64,000 bases of DNA from CAMREV01 sp051650525 (GTDB lineage: Bacteria > Bacillota_I > Bacilli_A > Mycoplasmatales > Mycoplasmoidaceae). The translations under genes were made by a program, and so were the position numbers. Shown one piece after another: positions 52,223 to 64,000 of the stretch. The stretch is taken from the NCBI GenBank assembly GCA_051650525.1, contig JBOFJE010000012.1, positions 167,802 through 231,801 on the forward strand, given 5' to 3'. The notes under the pieces are model-generated. The model worked only from the letters and a program-made list of their open reading frames with translations, was not told where the DNA came from and did not search any database. The first letter of the stretch is position 1; the number at the start of each line of letters is the position of its first letter.

Positions 52223-52254
52223 AAAAGATAAGTTTTATCTGAAACTTATCTTTT
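52223..52254 (-). terminator. Terminator of the giant-protein transcription unit
   Basis: A 13-base perfect stem AAAAGATAAGTTT / AAACTTATCTTTT with loop TATCTG. On minus it ends in a T-rich run. It covers the stop codon (52246) of the 180-aa gene. Confidence 0.75.
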
Positions 52255-52788
52255 ATTTGAAAAATATTTTTTATTCATGTAGAATTGGGGTTTATTACTA
52301 ATCAGATCTGGTTCTGATGTTGTATTCCTTAAATTTTCTATTAATGTTATTCTTTTGTCTAACAAATCTATTTTTTCATTATCAGTTTTTGAAATATTAT
52401 TGATTTTTTCCTCTCTTAATTTTTTTAACTCATTTTCTTGAATTTCTATTATATTAATTATGTCATTAATTCTTTGATTACTTGTAATTCAAGCTTTTTG
52501 TACAATTAAAATCTCATTTCTGAAAGAGGAAAGAATTTTTTTGAGATTCTCGTCTTCCTCGTTATGATTTGGAATATCATCTGTGTTATTTTCACTTTTA
52601 TTATTTTTATATACATCTATTTTTTCAGATTCTATTTCATTTGTATTTATTAAATGAAACAAAAATCTATTTATCTCGTCATTACTTATTAATTCTGATT
52701 CCGCTTTTATATTTTTCTGCTCGCAAGATTCAGAATTTAATTCATTTCTTATATCTTTATACTTCGTGTATTGATCTCTATATAGCAT
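52246..52788 (-). CDS. Coiled-coil protein carrying the same Trp anchor motif as the giant protein
   Basis: A 180-residue helical, Asn/Glu/Lys-rich protein. Starts MLYRDQYTKYKDIRNELNSE, 10 bases after the giant gene's stop, and is followed by a strong terminator, so it is the last gene of the same unit. At residue 101 (Trp from TGA at 52489) the stretch WITSNQRINDIINIIEIQ closely matches the anchor of the giant protein (for example WIKNSQKINILERRI). The rest is heptad-like (LLDKRITLIENLRN). A partner or end-cap of the giant protein is a reasonable guess only. Confidence 0.7.
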
Positions 52789-52798
52789 TTTTTTATCT

Positions 52799-55700
52799 CT
52801 ATTTTTCTGATTTATCTTTTTGTTTTTCTATCAATTTTTTTATTATATCTTTTGTTTCATCAGATAAAGCAAATTCAGTATCACTAGAAAAATCATTGCT
52901 GTTTGATTTAATAAAATTGATTTGTTTTTCTAATTCTTTTATACGATTCATAATGGTTGAATAATCTTTCCCACCATTACTCTTTTCAGAAATTTCTTGC
53001 ATTCCATCAACAATAGTTTCAAATAATTCATCAATATTAATTAATTTTTCATAATTCAAAATATTTTTATTAGATTTTTCAATATCTTTTATAACATTTA
53101 AATTATTTTTGTGCAGTATATCCTTAATATTTTTATCTGTATCAATTTGATATTTATTCAATTGTTCTTTTAATCTATTAAATTCAATATTTGCAATTTC
53201 AATTGCATATTCCTTAATAATATTTTTTGCAACATCGCTATTTAATACTTCCGAAGGATCAATTATAATATCTATTTTATCAATCGATTTTTTTATGTCC
53301 TCTTGTATTTTTAAATCATAATCACTTAGCATATTCAGATAAGTTTTGATTAATTTATCTGCCCTAATATCTAATTCTGTAATTAATTTTTTAAATTCTT
53401 CTTCCATATTTATTTTACTGTCAAGAAGTTCATTGTAATTTGCTTCCGTTTGCTTGTTAATATTATCTATTGTTGTGATTTTAGAAAAAATTTCAGTAAT
53501 TTTTATATTATTTTCAGAGTTATTATTTTTAATAATATCGTCATATGTATTAATTTTTTCTTTATTTATGTTTATTTCATTAGATAATTTTTCTAAAAAT
53601 CTTCTATTATCAGTAATTTCTGACTTTAAATCATTTATTGTTACAAAATAATCGTTCAATATTTCTCCATTTTTAGAAGATTTAAATAGTTCCTCAATAT
53701 AAGTGATAGTTCTTTGTAATTTTTCACTCTGATGAACAATCCCATTTATCATATCAATTGAAAGTCCATCAAAGGAATTTTTGGTGTTAAGAATATCATT
53801 TTTAATAGAATCCATTTCTAATTTTATTAAATTAAAATCATTATTTATTTCTTTTCTAGTTGAATATCCATTAAGCATTTTATTGACTTCTTCAATTGCA
53901 AGTTCAGCTATAATTTTCTTGCTTTCATCTGTGGTTAATATGCCATCAATATTGAATTCTTCTGTAATTTTAATTTCAATTCTTGACTCAAGATCATCAA
54001 TTAATTTATTAATGTTATTTTCCAAGTTTTTTACACCATTGTAATAAGTTTCCTCTAATGAAATTAACTTATAACTTAATTCCTTAGTCTCATCAATAAG
54101 AGGCAATAATTTTTTAGAAATAACAGAATCTATTTCTGACTCAGAGATTTCGTCTAAAGTAAATTTGTCAGTCCCCTTAATAAAATTTCTTATTCCGTCA
54201 ATTAATATTTTATTTTTATTGATTTCATTTTCAGAAACAATAACTTTTAATTCTATACCATCCAATTTTTCGGTTAAACTTAATATTTCATTAATAGATT
54301 CATCAGAATATCTCTGAATCTCAGAAGAATTCTTATTAATCATTTCCATTAATTTATCTACAATACTAGAATCTATCCTGTTAGAAGATGGTGAATATTC
54401 ATAATTATTTAATAATTTATTCGAAATTCTATCCCAAATTTTTGCAAACTCTTGTTTAATATTATTTGCCTCTTTATTAAAATCTGAGTTCATTTTCTTT
54501 ATTTCAGCATCAATTAAATCCTTGTTTAAATTCATCATATTTTCAATTTTTATATTTGATTCTCTTAATTCTAAAATATCACTTGTGATTTCACTAATTT
54601 GATAATTATCAATATTTAAAATAATAGATTTATCATCACTATTTTCTATAATTCCTTTAACAGTGGTAGAATATTCGTTAAGTGTTTTTTCTAACTCAGA
54701 AATTTTCTTTTTGTTTGATAGCCAAGAAATTTGGAATACTGACATTTGTTCAATAAATCCAGCAAATTTTAAATCAATGTATTTAGCAATATCTTCAAGT
54801 TTTTCTACATTTAAATTTGATGACTTCAATAAGATAATTTCATTAGAAATTTTTGAAATAACTACCTTTGCTTCAATTATGTCATCTAAAATAATTTTAT
54901 TAATAAAATCCATTTTAGAATATGATTCTTGATTTTCTTCTCTTGTTTTTTCGATTAATTCCATTATGGAATTATATAAAGTTCCATATTTACTGTCAAA
55001 ATTATTTTCTATATCTTGCATTCGATCATATATTTCTCTTGATTTTAATTCAATGTCGTCCCTAATATCAATAATTTCATCGCTATTAGTCTTCACTTGG
55101 ATTAAGTCTTGATTAAATTTATCTTTGAAATCTTCTATTTTTTCTAATAATTCTTTTTTATTTAATTCAATGTTAGTTTTTATTGTGGAATTACTTGACA
55201 GAATATTTTTCACTTCACTTATTAAATTATTAAGATCCTTATTTTCTATAAGATTATTTAAAATTTCATCAGTTCCTTCAGAAATATTTTTTAAATTATC
55301 AATTAATTTAGAAATTTTCTCTTCCATCTTAATAATGCTATTATTATTAGATTCTCATTTATTTTCCAAATATTTTGATTTATCATAGTATTTTCTGAAT
55401 TCTTCTTCAATCAATTTCTTATTCTTATTGAATTCTTCTATATCTATTTTATTTTCAACAAGAATTTTAATCTTTGAGTCACAAGAATTCATAAAATCTT
55501 TAATCTCAATAAAATCTTTTTCATAATTAGAATTTATTTTTTGAAATGAATTAATTGAATCTTCGCATTTAGAACGAAGTGAATCAATAATTTCCATTAT
55601 ATTTTGATATAAAGAATCATTATTCTTAAAGAAGGTTTTTTCATTTGCTTCAATTTTTTTATATAATTCTTCAGATATAGATGAAATAGATTTATTAATA

Positions 55701-58700
55701 TCTTCTATTTCCTTTCCATTTTGGATGCTTTTTTGAAACTCTATATCATATTTATCTTTAATTGATTGGATGCTTTGATCTATTTTTTCTCTATTTAATT
55801 CAATTTTTGTTTCTATATTTTTGTTTTTTTCTACCAATTGATTAATTTGATCAATCATATCTTTAATATTTTTATTATCCAAAATATTATCCAAAATTTC
55901 CTCTGTACTAGATGCAATATCAGTTATTTGTTTAGAATGATTTAAAATATTATTTTCAATATTCCCAATTTTTTTATTATTCTCACTTCATACCATATGA
56001 AGTGTTTGCATCTCTTCTTTATATAAATTAATTTTTTCTTCAATATTATTTTTAAAAACTTCGAGATTAAATGTTTCTATCTGGTATTTTTTAAAGGTGT
56101 CCATTTCTAAATCAATTTTTTTAATAATTTCATTAAATCAAAGAATTTTTTTATCACTTTTCTTTATATCTTGTTTCAAATTATTTACAGAATCTTTATA
56201 ATAGTCCTTAATATCATTGATTACATCCATTATATTTTTAAATAATAATTCATTTTTATGATCTAAATTTAATTCCAAATCAGATATCTTATTCAAGCTA
56301 ATTTCATTAAATGAATTTATTTTATCATCAATTTTATCCAGAGAATCTAAATTTAAACTTTTAATTCTTTGTACTTCAATATGTATTTCCTCTTTTATTT
56401 TAATTAATTCATTATTATATTGAGAATTATTTTCTATGATTTTTCTTTCAATTTTCTTATTTTCAATAGCCAATTTTTTTATTTCATTTATAATGTATTT
56501 ATTTTCACTATCGTTTGATATATATTCAATTAATTCCTCAACTGAAACAGCAAGATCCCTAAGAGAAGCTGTTCTAATATATAATTTTTTTTCTAATGAA
56601 ACCATTTTTAAATTATTATTATACAATTCATTTTGGTTATTTTGAATTCTGCTATTAAGATCATTATATTTATTCAAAACTAATCTCTCAATATTTTTAA
56701 TTTCTTGACTATTAATTTTGTTATGTTTCAAAACATCAACTTCTTTTAATAATAAATTCACATTACTAATTGAATTATCCATATTATTTCTTATTTCTTT
56801 ATTTATTGATTTGATCTTATTAATAGAACTATAAACATCATTTTTAACCTCACCTATAACATTCATAATTGCTGAATACAATTGTGTATTTTTATTATTA
56901 AAATCTTTTTTATTTTCATTTATTTTTTCAATAACATCACTATGCAAACCATCTATATTATTCTTTATTATAGACATATCATTGCTATATTCATTTAATT
57001 TGTCCATAATGTTATTATTATCATTTTGTATATTATCTATATTTTTATTTATTTTTTCAATTTCAACATTATTTAATACATTGTCTAAAATACTCTCTGT
57101 ATTTTCAGTTATATTTTTAATATTTTTTGCTTGTTCTATAACATTTTTTTGCAAATTTTGAATTTTATTAGAATTCCGTAATCAAATATTTTGTTGTTTT
57201 TCCATCTCACTTTCTATAGTGTTTAATTTATTTCTAAGTTCAAATTCTAAATCATTTATTTTAGTATCATCAGAAAGAGTTTTATTAATAATTTTTACTT
57301 CATCATTAACAATGGATAATAGCATTTTAGTTTCTGCTAATTCTTTTTTAAAAATATTTTTAACTATTTCATATTTATTTATTTCATCATTTCTATAATT
57401 ATTAATATGATCAATCATTGCAAGAATTTCTATAAGCATTGTATTTCGCTTTTCATCAGAAACTATTTCATATTCTCTAATCATAACTTCAAATTTTTCA
57501 TTTTCTTTAATGATCATTTCTTTAATTTCTTGATTTTCTTTTATGACATCATCTTGAAAATTAATAATTTTCTTTTCTAGTGATTCCATATATTCTTGCA
57601 TCTCAAATTGTTTTTCATCAACTAAAATTTTTATATTTTCAATCTCGCTAATATTAAATTTTAAATTATTTTCAATAATTTTATTTTCATCATTCAATTT
57701 ATTTATTTCATCAATTAATAATTTATAATTTTTGTTTTCTAAAATATTATCTAAAATAATTGCAGTAGAGTCTGCCAATTCCTTAATATTGATAGCTTCA
57801 TTAAAAATCCTTCGTTCTAAAATATTTATTTTTTGACTATTTTTAATTCAATTCTCACTAAAATTATCAAGAATATTGCTATGTTCATCAATTTTATTTA
57901 AAATTTCGCCCTTGAATTTTGGTAAATTAAATATTTCTAATTCTTTCCCCAATAAATCTGATTTATTACCAATTAATAGTATTTTATCCTTTGTCTCGTC
58001 TATTTTATGATTTATTTCGAATAAATGATCTCTTATTAAATCTGAGTTTTTTATTGAAATATTTTTAATATCGTTAATTATTTCCATAATATATGTATAC
58101 AAAGTTTCATTATTGGAAGAAGAAATCTGAGATGTTTCTTTAATTCTTTCTTCCAATGATATATGAATATTTGATACAAATTCTTTAATAGAATTAATAT
58201 CATTTTGGTTTGACATAATTTCATCTTTAAATTTATTATTTTCAATATTTATTTTGTTTATCTCATCATTAAGATTTTTATCATTAATTATTTTTGATAA
58301 TATCTCATCAGTCGATTCAGATAATACATCAATATTTGTAGCCTGTTCTAGTATTCTGTTTTCAATCATTAGGATCTTTAAATTATTACTATTTCATTTA
58401 TTATTTAATTCATTTATATTTCCATATAAACTTTTAAATTCTTTCTCTAAAATCTTGGTATTTGATAGCAAATCATCAATTTTAAAATTAGAGTCTTTCA
58501 ATAAAAATAATTCGTCATTAATAGTATTAATATTGTTACCTAAATCATTTAATTTTGATGTAAATATGTTTTCATAGACCTTAAATTCATTATTATTATC
58601 TTTATAGTCACTTCTTATATCATCTATCAGACCCATAAATTTTGTGTAAATATCTTCACTTTTATTTATTAATTCTTGATTTAATTCATCAATTCTTAAA

Positions 58701-61700
58701 TCTACTCTTTCAATTTCTGTTAAAGATAAATTTTTCATATCATTAAATTCTGAATAAAAATTGTTTTTTAATTTAAATATTTCATCATTTAGCAAATTAT
58801 TATTATTATCAATATTCTTTTCTATTTCTTTATTTTTATTAACTAGCTCGTTAATATTCTCTGATAACATATCTATATTTTTATTATTATTTATTATTTC
58901 TAATAAATCTTCATCTACTCGTGATAAATTATCTATAAATTTACTATGATTAAAAGCAGTTCTTTGAATTTCAATTATTTTATTATTGTTTTCAGATCAC
59001 TCTTTTTTTAACCCATGAATTTCTGCATTAAAAATCTCAATAGAAGAAACCATATCATTTATAATAATATCTAATTTTGATGTTTCTAAAGATGAAAATT
59101 CTTTAATTTTTTCAACATCATCAACCAAAGATTTAATTATTATTTGTGAATTTAATAGTTCTTCTGATAGTGATTTATTTATTAGTTCAAATAATTTGAA
59201 TGATTTTTTATGATTATTATTAGAATCTTCTATTAGTAAAGTCATAGAACTAATCATTTCGATATATTTATTATTAAACTCTGATTCTAAATTTACTATT
59301 TTTTGTTCATTTTCTTCCAATGTAATTTTAATATCTTCAAGATAATCTGAATTTAATTTTATATTATCTTTAATTAAATTAATATCTTTATTTATCTCTA
59401 AATCATTCTGATTTATAAATTCTCTCAATTCTTCAACACTATTTTTAATAGAAAAAGTAATATCAATTAATTCATTTTTATTATAGTTTATCCTCTCTTC
59501 AACATTGTTTATATTTAATTTTATATTTCTATAATTATCAGTTATATTAACAACTAAATTATTAATTTCATCAATAGATTCATAAGTTGTTATATTAGAA
59601 TCTTTAATAAGGTTTATAGCTCTATATAATTGAGAATCATATTCAAACAATTTAGAATCTAAATTGTTTTGTTTTTGAGAAAGAGAATCAATATCATTTG
59701 TATATAGGATAAATTTTTCTTCAAATGAAGATATAATTGCATTAATATTATCTATTCTGCCACACTCATATTTTAATGTTTCAATATTTTCTTTAATGTC
59801 ATTTATTACTTTTGAAACTAAAACAATTTCATTTTTGATCATTAATGAAGAAGATAAATTATTCTCTTCAATAATCTTCATCATTGAAATATAAATTTCA
59901 TTAATTTGACTCTTTACTTCTTCTTCTGTATTGTTTATCATATTTCCGAATTTATCATCTTGATTTGAAATTTTTAATTCAATAAAACTATGAACATTTT
60001 CTACAGCTTTTTTAGTTACTTCTTCGCTTAAATTAATCTTCTTTATTAATTCGGAATTCTCTTCTTTTAAAAAATTTACAATTGAACTATTTTTTATAAT
60101 ATATTGAGAAATATCATCTAAAATTGAGTAAACCTCATCTTTGTCCTTTTCCATCTCAATAGAAATACTATTAATGAATTGATAACTCTTATCTAATTGG
60201 GAATCAATTTTCTTAATTTTTAATTGATTTTTTTCAAAATCATTTTTAAAATTTTCCAATTCATGATTATGTAAATTTACAAATTTATTTATAAATTCAA
60301 ATTGATTATTAACAGAAGCATCATTAATTAAAATATTTTCATTGATTTTATTAATTTCTTCTCTGTTGTTAATAATTATTTCAGAAATATCCAAGATACT
60401 TTTTTTATTGCTTTTTGAAATCTGATTAATATCATTAATCATTTGAATAACTTCATGTAAAGTATCAGAAATTTTATTTTCAATTTCTTTTCTTAGCTCT
60501 TCTATAGAAGAAGAAAATTCCTCTCTTAGCTCCTCAGTGATTTTAAAAATTTCTTGATTTATTCTTTCTTTTTCAGTTGATAATAAATTAACTATTTCAT
60601 TATTTTCATTTCTTAATATTTTAATTTCATTAGTTAATTCGCCATCAATACCAAATTTAGAGTTGTGTAATCCAATAACCTCATCAAAAGCTTCTAATGT
60701 TGAAAGTGAAAGATTTGAAATTTCTCTGCTATGTTTTAAAATTAAATCCTCAATCTCTTTTATTTTTAAATTATTAGATTTTCATTTTTCCCCATATTCT
60801 TTAATTATTAATTCAAAATTATTTTTTGAATTATTAATTTTATTCTTCATTTCAATTATTTCTTCTTGAGAAAGAATATTTAAAAGTTCTAAATTATTAG
60901 TTTTATTTTGTATCTCTTGAGAAATTTCTGCAAATTTTATTACTTCATTATTAACATCTCTAAATGCTTTACTAAATTCCTTAAACGCTTGATTTGATCT
61001 AATTTTTTCCTCAAATATAATATCTAAGATGGCATTTTTTAATTCAATAATTTTTAAATTATTCTCCTCATTTAATTCATTTACTATTAATTTAAATTCA
61101 TCAGATGATAATTCCATTTTTCCTTGAATATCATGAACAAATTTTTCATAGTTACTAGTAGCAGTGATCTTAAAATCTTCCAATGAAATATTCAATTTTT
61201 CAACAGTATTAAATATCTCTAAATTTAAATCTTCATTGAGATTTCCTATTCTTTTATTTATATCTTTATTTTCTAGCTTAATTGTTTCAATGTTTTTATA
61301 TAAATTATCTTTCGAAGTGCTCAAAAATAATTGGTTATCTGCTATTACTTCAATTGCATCACTTGTCACATTCGATAGTTTAAGAATTTCAGAGGATTGG
61401 GATAATAAATCATTCTCAAATTTAATAATCTTATGTAGATTATTACTAATTTCTTCTTTAGACAGTTTTATATCTACATCTATTGAAGCAATCTTATTCA
61501 ATAAATGTTGTTTAATTGAATTAAATTTTTCTTCAGTTATATTACCAATTTGATCATGAATTAAATCAGATTTTTTATCAATTTCATCTATCAACATTCT
61601 TGTCATCAATAAATCTTCTTCTAAATTTTTTATACTTTCTCTGAACTCATTAAGATTCATTTTTGTATCATTTTTTTCATCTTCAATTATTGTTAATATA

Positions 61701-64000
61701 GCATCATATAATGATTTTATTTTATTGTTGTAGTCATTAATTAATTCATCAATTCTAAAATCTATATCAATACTCATATTATTGATTTTTTCAATTATAT
61801 TCTCAGAATTATTTGATAAATCAATTTCTAATTTATTCACAATATTATCAATCTCATTTTTGAAGAAAATTATATTTTCTTTAATTGCTTTTTCTAAATC
61901 TATATTTTTATTTTTTAATAATCCAATATCCTTATTGAAATTTGTTTTAAAAATAATTGAATCCTGTTCTTTTTGCAATATTTCGGAAGCTAAGTCAAAA
62001 GTATTAAGAGAAAGGTCCGAAATAAGTTTGGAATGATTCGTTACTTTTCCTTGAAGTTTAAAAATATTTTTGCTATTTTCTATTCATTCATTCTTAAGAG
62101 ATTTTAAAGTTTTTTCATGATTATCTTTAGAAGTCAACATATCTTTTTTTATTTTATTTATGTAACTATAAATGCTAGATTTTTCTTCAGTCATTTTTTC
62201 ATTTAATATCTCAATTATTTTATTTGCTAATTTATCTCCAACTATTGTTTCTTCAATCAATTTAGAAAATTTTTCAAAAGAATTTTTATTGTCAATTCTT
62301 TCAGATTCAATAATGTTTATTAAAGTATCATATATACTTTCTATTTGAACATTAAAGTCTCCATAATTAGATTCCATTTTTTTATTAAGTTCATTTGAAT
62401 TTATTTCAATTTTACTTATTAATTCATTTGCAGAATCATCAATAATATTTTTCATAATATTAATAGTATTGTTTATATCATTTTCAATCTTATTATTCAA
62501 AATAATAATTCTATTGTTGATTTCATCAAATAATTTATCATCTATTTTACTAATTTCATTTTTTATTAATTCATCATTTGAAAAGAGTTCATTTATTTTT
62601 TCTACAGCAATTTCAAACCCATTATGAGAAGCAGCAGCTAAATCTCCCATTTGAATAGCCTGATTTTTTGCAAAATCTTCAATTGTTTCAACCTTTCTTG
62701 CTTGAGATAAAATTGTTTTCTTTATACCATTAATTTCTGAGCAAGATTTATTTATTTCATGATTAAATTTTTCAATAATATAGGTTATATTATTAATTTG
62801 GTTTTCGTTTATATCTGTTATAGATTTTATTTGTTCTAATTCCTCAATTTTATTATTTAAAATATTAATTGATAATGTTAATTTATCAAAATAAACTAAA
62901 ATATCATTGAATTTATTACTAAATTTATTAGATAAATTATCAATTGTTTCAAGAATAATATCATTTCAAGTTTCAAATTTATTATTAAAATCCTGATCTA
63001 AAGAATCTGCTACTTTGTTTACAAAATTATTCATATCAATTTTTGCATTTTCTACAGCAGTTTCTAATTTATTAGTTATTTCAGATAAATTTTTATCAGC
63101 ATCACTAGATAATTTTGATATCTCTTTTTTAATAAAATCAAAATTGTTTTCTTCTAATTCTTTTATTTTACTAATTATAATTTCACTATTGAATTCTATT
63201 TCAGAAATTCTATCTACACTTGCCTCAAGAGCATCATAAGTAGCTTTACTTAATTCTTTTAATTCCCTTGATTGAGAATTTGATAAATTAGATACTAATT
63301 CAAGTCTTTTTGATTCTTCATTTAGCGACTTTATAATGTTGTCAGATTTGTCATTCAAATGTAAACTGTATTCTTTTAAAGAATCAATATCATATTTAAT
63401 ATTTATATATTCTTGCTCTTTTTCATGCGAATCATTCATAAATAATTCTATTTTAGATAATTTTGTATTAAAATCATCAATTTTTAATTTAATCCCTTGG
63501 AATTCATTTTTTCTATCATTCAATTGTTTTGCAAAAATAATCCTTAGGTCATCTAAAGTTTTGATTGTTGTGTCATATAACAAGCCAATTTTTTGGTCGA
63601 TTTGACCTTCAAATTGATCTAATTTAGCATCTGAATAACTGTAAATTTCATCCTTAGTGTTATCAATTGCAGTTTGAAGGGCACTATTTAATGTTTCCAG
63701 GTGATTATTTGTTTCATTTGATAAATTAGTAATATCTCTTTCTAATTTATTTACTAAATTTTTATCAAATTCTTGAATTTCCTTTCGAATAATTTCATCT
63801 GTTAAACTCAATTCAGCAATTCTTTCAGTTGCCACACTCATACCCTCAAGTGTTGCTTGGCTCAATTGTTTTAATTCTTGTGATTGAGAGTTAGCTAATC
63901 TAGAAATTAAATCTACTCTGTTTGATTCAAATAATAATGCTTGATTAATTTTTGCAGATTTGTCTTCTAAATTTTTACTAAATGCTTTCAATGATTCAAT
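52799..64000 (-). CDS. Giant modular coiled-coil protein, C-terminal 3,733 residues (5' end beyond window)
   Basis: With TGA as Trp, one frame is open from the right edge to TAG at 52799; I checked the codons between all breaks and found no TAA or TAG. The N-terminus lies beyond 64000. The protein is Ile/Asn/Lys/Glu/Ser-rich and almost wholly helical with long coiled coils, very few Cys and Pro. It is built of modules of about 200 residues. Each starts with an anchor like WxxNSxKIxxIExxIxxHS and about 100 residues later has LYxxIMxxIxDxK. No membrane segment, signal or enzyme motif is seen; the C-terminus is KLIEKQKDKSEK. Giant helical proteins such as HMW2 build the mycoplasma cytoskeleton, but no homology can be shown here. 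Confidence 0.88.
54722..62086 (-). repeat. About 200-residue protein modules marked by a Trp anchor
   Basis: Anchor Trp codons are at 62084, 60782, 58997, 58394, 57848, 57182, 55988, 55355 (all TGA) and 54722 (TGG). Steps between them are 434, 595, 201, 182, 222, 398, 211 and 211 codons, near 2, 3, 1, 1, 1, 2, 1 and 1 times 200-215. In the long steps the second motif (LYSAIMNVI, LYDAILTII and similar) still appears once per expected module, so the anchor Trp was lost there. DNA identity between modules is low, so these are old duplications. Confidence 0.75.

Noticed and set aside
52799..63991. A family of about ten separate coiled-coil genes, or a decayed pseudogene, in the last 11 kb
   Set aside because: All pieces are in one frame and the breaks are TGA only. 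Read with the UGA = Trp code they form one continuous protein, and the broken points fall at conserved Trp anchors.

Overview
The window reads as chromosome of a mollicute (Mycoplasma-like, genome-reduced Firmicutes relative) that translates UGA as tryptophan. The DNA is extremely AT-rich, genes are tightly packed and often overlap by a few bases (TAATG and ATGATTAA junctions). Nearly every long gene looks broken at TGA until TGA is read as Trp, after which conserved Trp positions are restored (for example thioredoxin WCGVC, AlaRS, SufB and UvrA). Both TGA and TGG are used. A full SUF Fe-S system, pyruvate formate-lyase and the tRNA mo5U genes suggest a lineage such as Spiroplasma or Hepatoplasma rather than the most reduced mycoplasmas; this placement is inference.

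Layout: 1-3.6 kb has a partial membrane protein, a possible HhH DNA-repair protein, tRNA-Arg(TCT), a repeat protein with DPNQ motifs, and pgk. 3.7-5.3 kb has a MATE exporter. 5.3-17.7 kb is a long minus-strand run: degV, asnS, pgsA, mnmA, alaS, ruvX, trmR, trhP1, trhP2, sufU and a 673-aa unknown. The alaS-ruvX-trmR-trhP1-trhP2 order is the Bacillus order, and the last three genes make 5-methoxyuridine in tRNA. 17.8-25 kb carries trxA, uvrA, rpsB and ffh on plus and rplU-prp-rpmA on minus. 25-34 kb carries tRNA synthetases and cofactor genes, including three adenylyltransferases each fused to another enzyme (NadD-HD, TruB-RibF, CoaD-HAD). 34-36 kb is a pyruvate formate-lyase lacking its glycyl-radical domain. 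36-47 kb has galE, a Ca-type P-ATPase, truA, the ECF transporter module (ecfT, ecfA2, ecfA1), scpAB and a PlsC-type acyltransferase. 47-52 kb is hit, an unknown gene and sufB-S-D-C. 52.2-64 kb is a small coiled-coil gene and one enormous open frame (over 3,700 residues, running off the window) built of roughly 200-residue coiled-coil modules.

The most interesting items are the giant modular coiled-coil protein with its co-oriented neighbour, the truncated PflB, the TruB-RibF and CoaD-HAD fusions, and repeat proteins that resemble mycoplasma terminal-organelle proteins in style. Together the last group could belong to a cytoskeleton-like system, but that is inference. No stretch over 300 bases lacks a gene; the longest gaps (about 100-175 bases) hold promoters and terminators. 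I saw no CRISPR array, insertion sequence, prophage, replication origin or rRNA.
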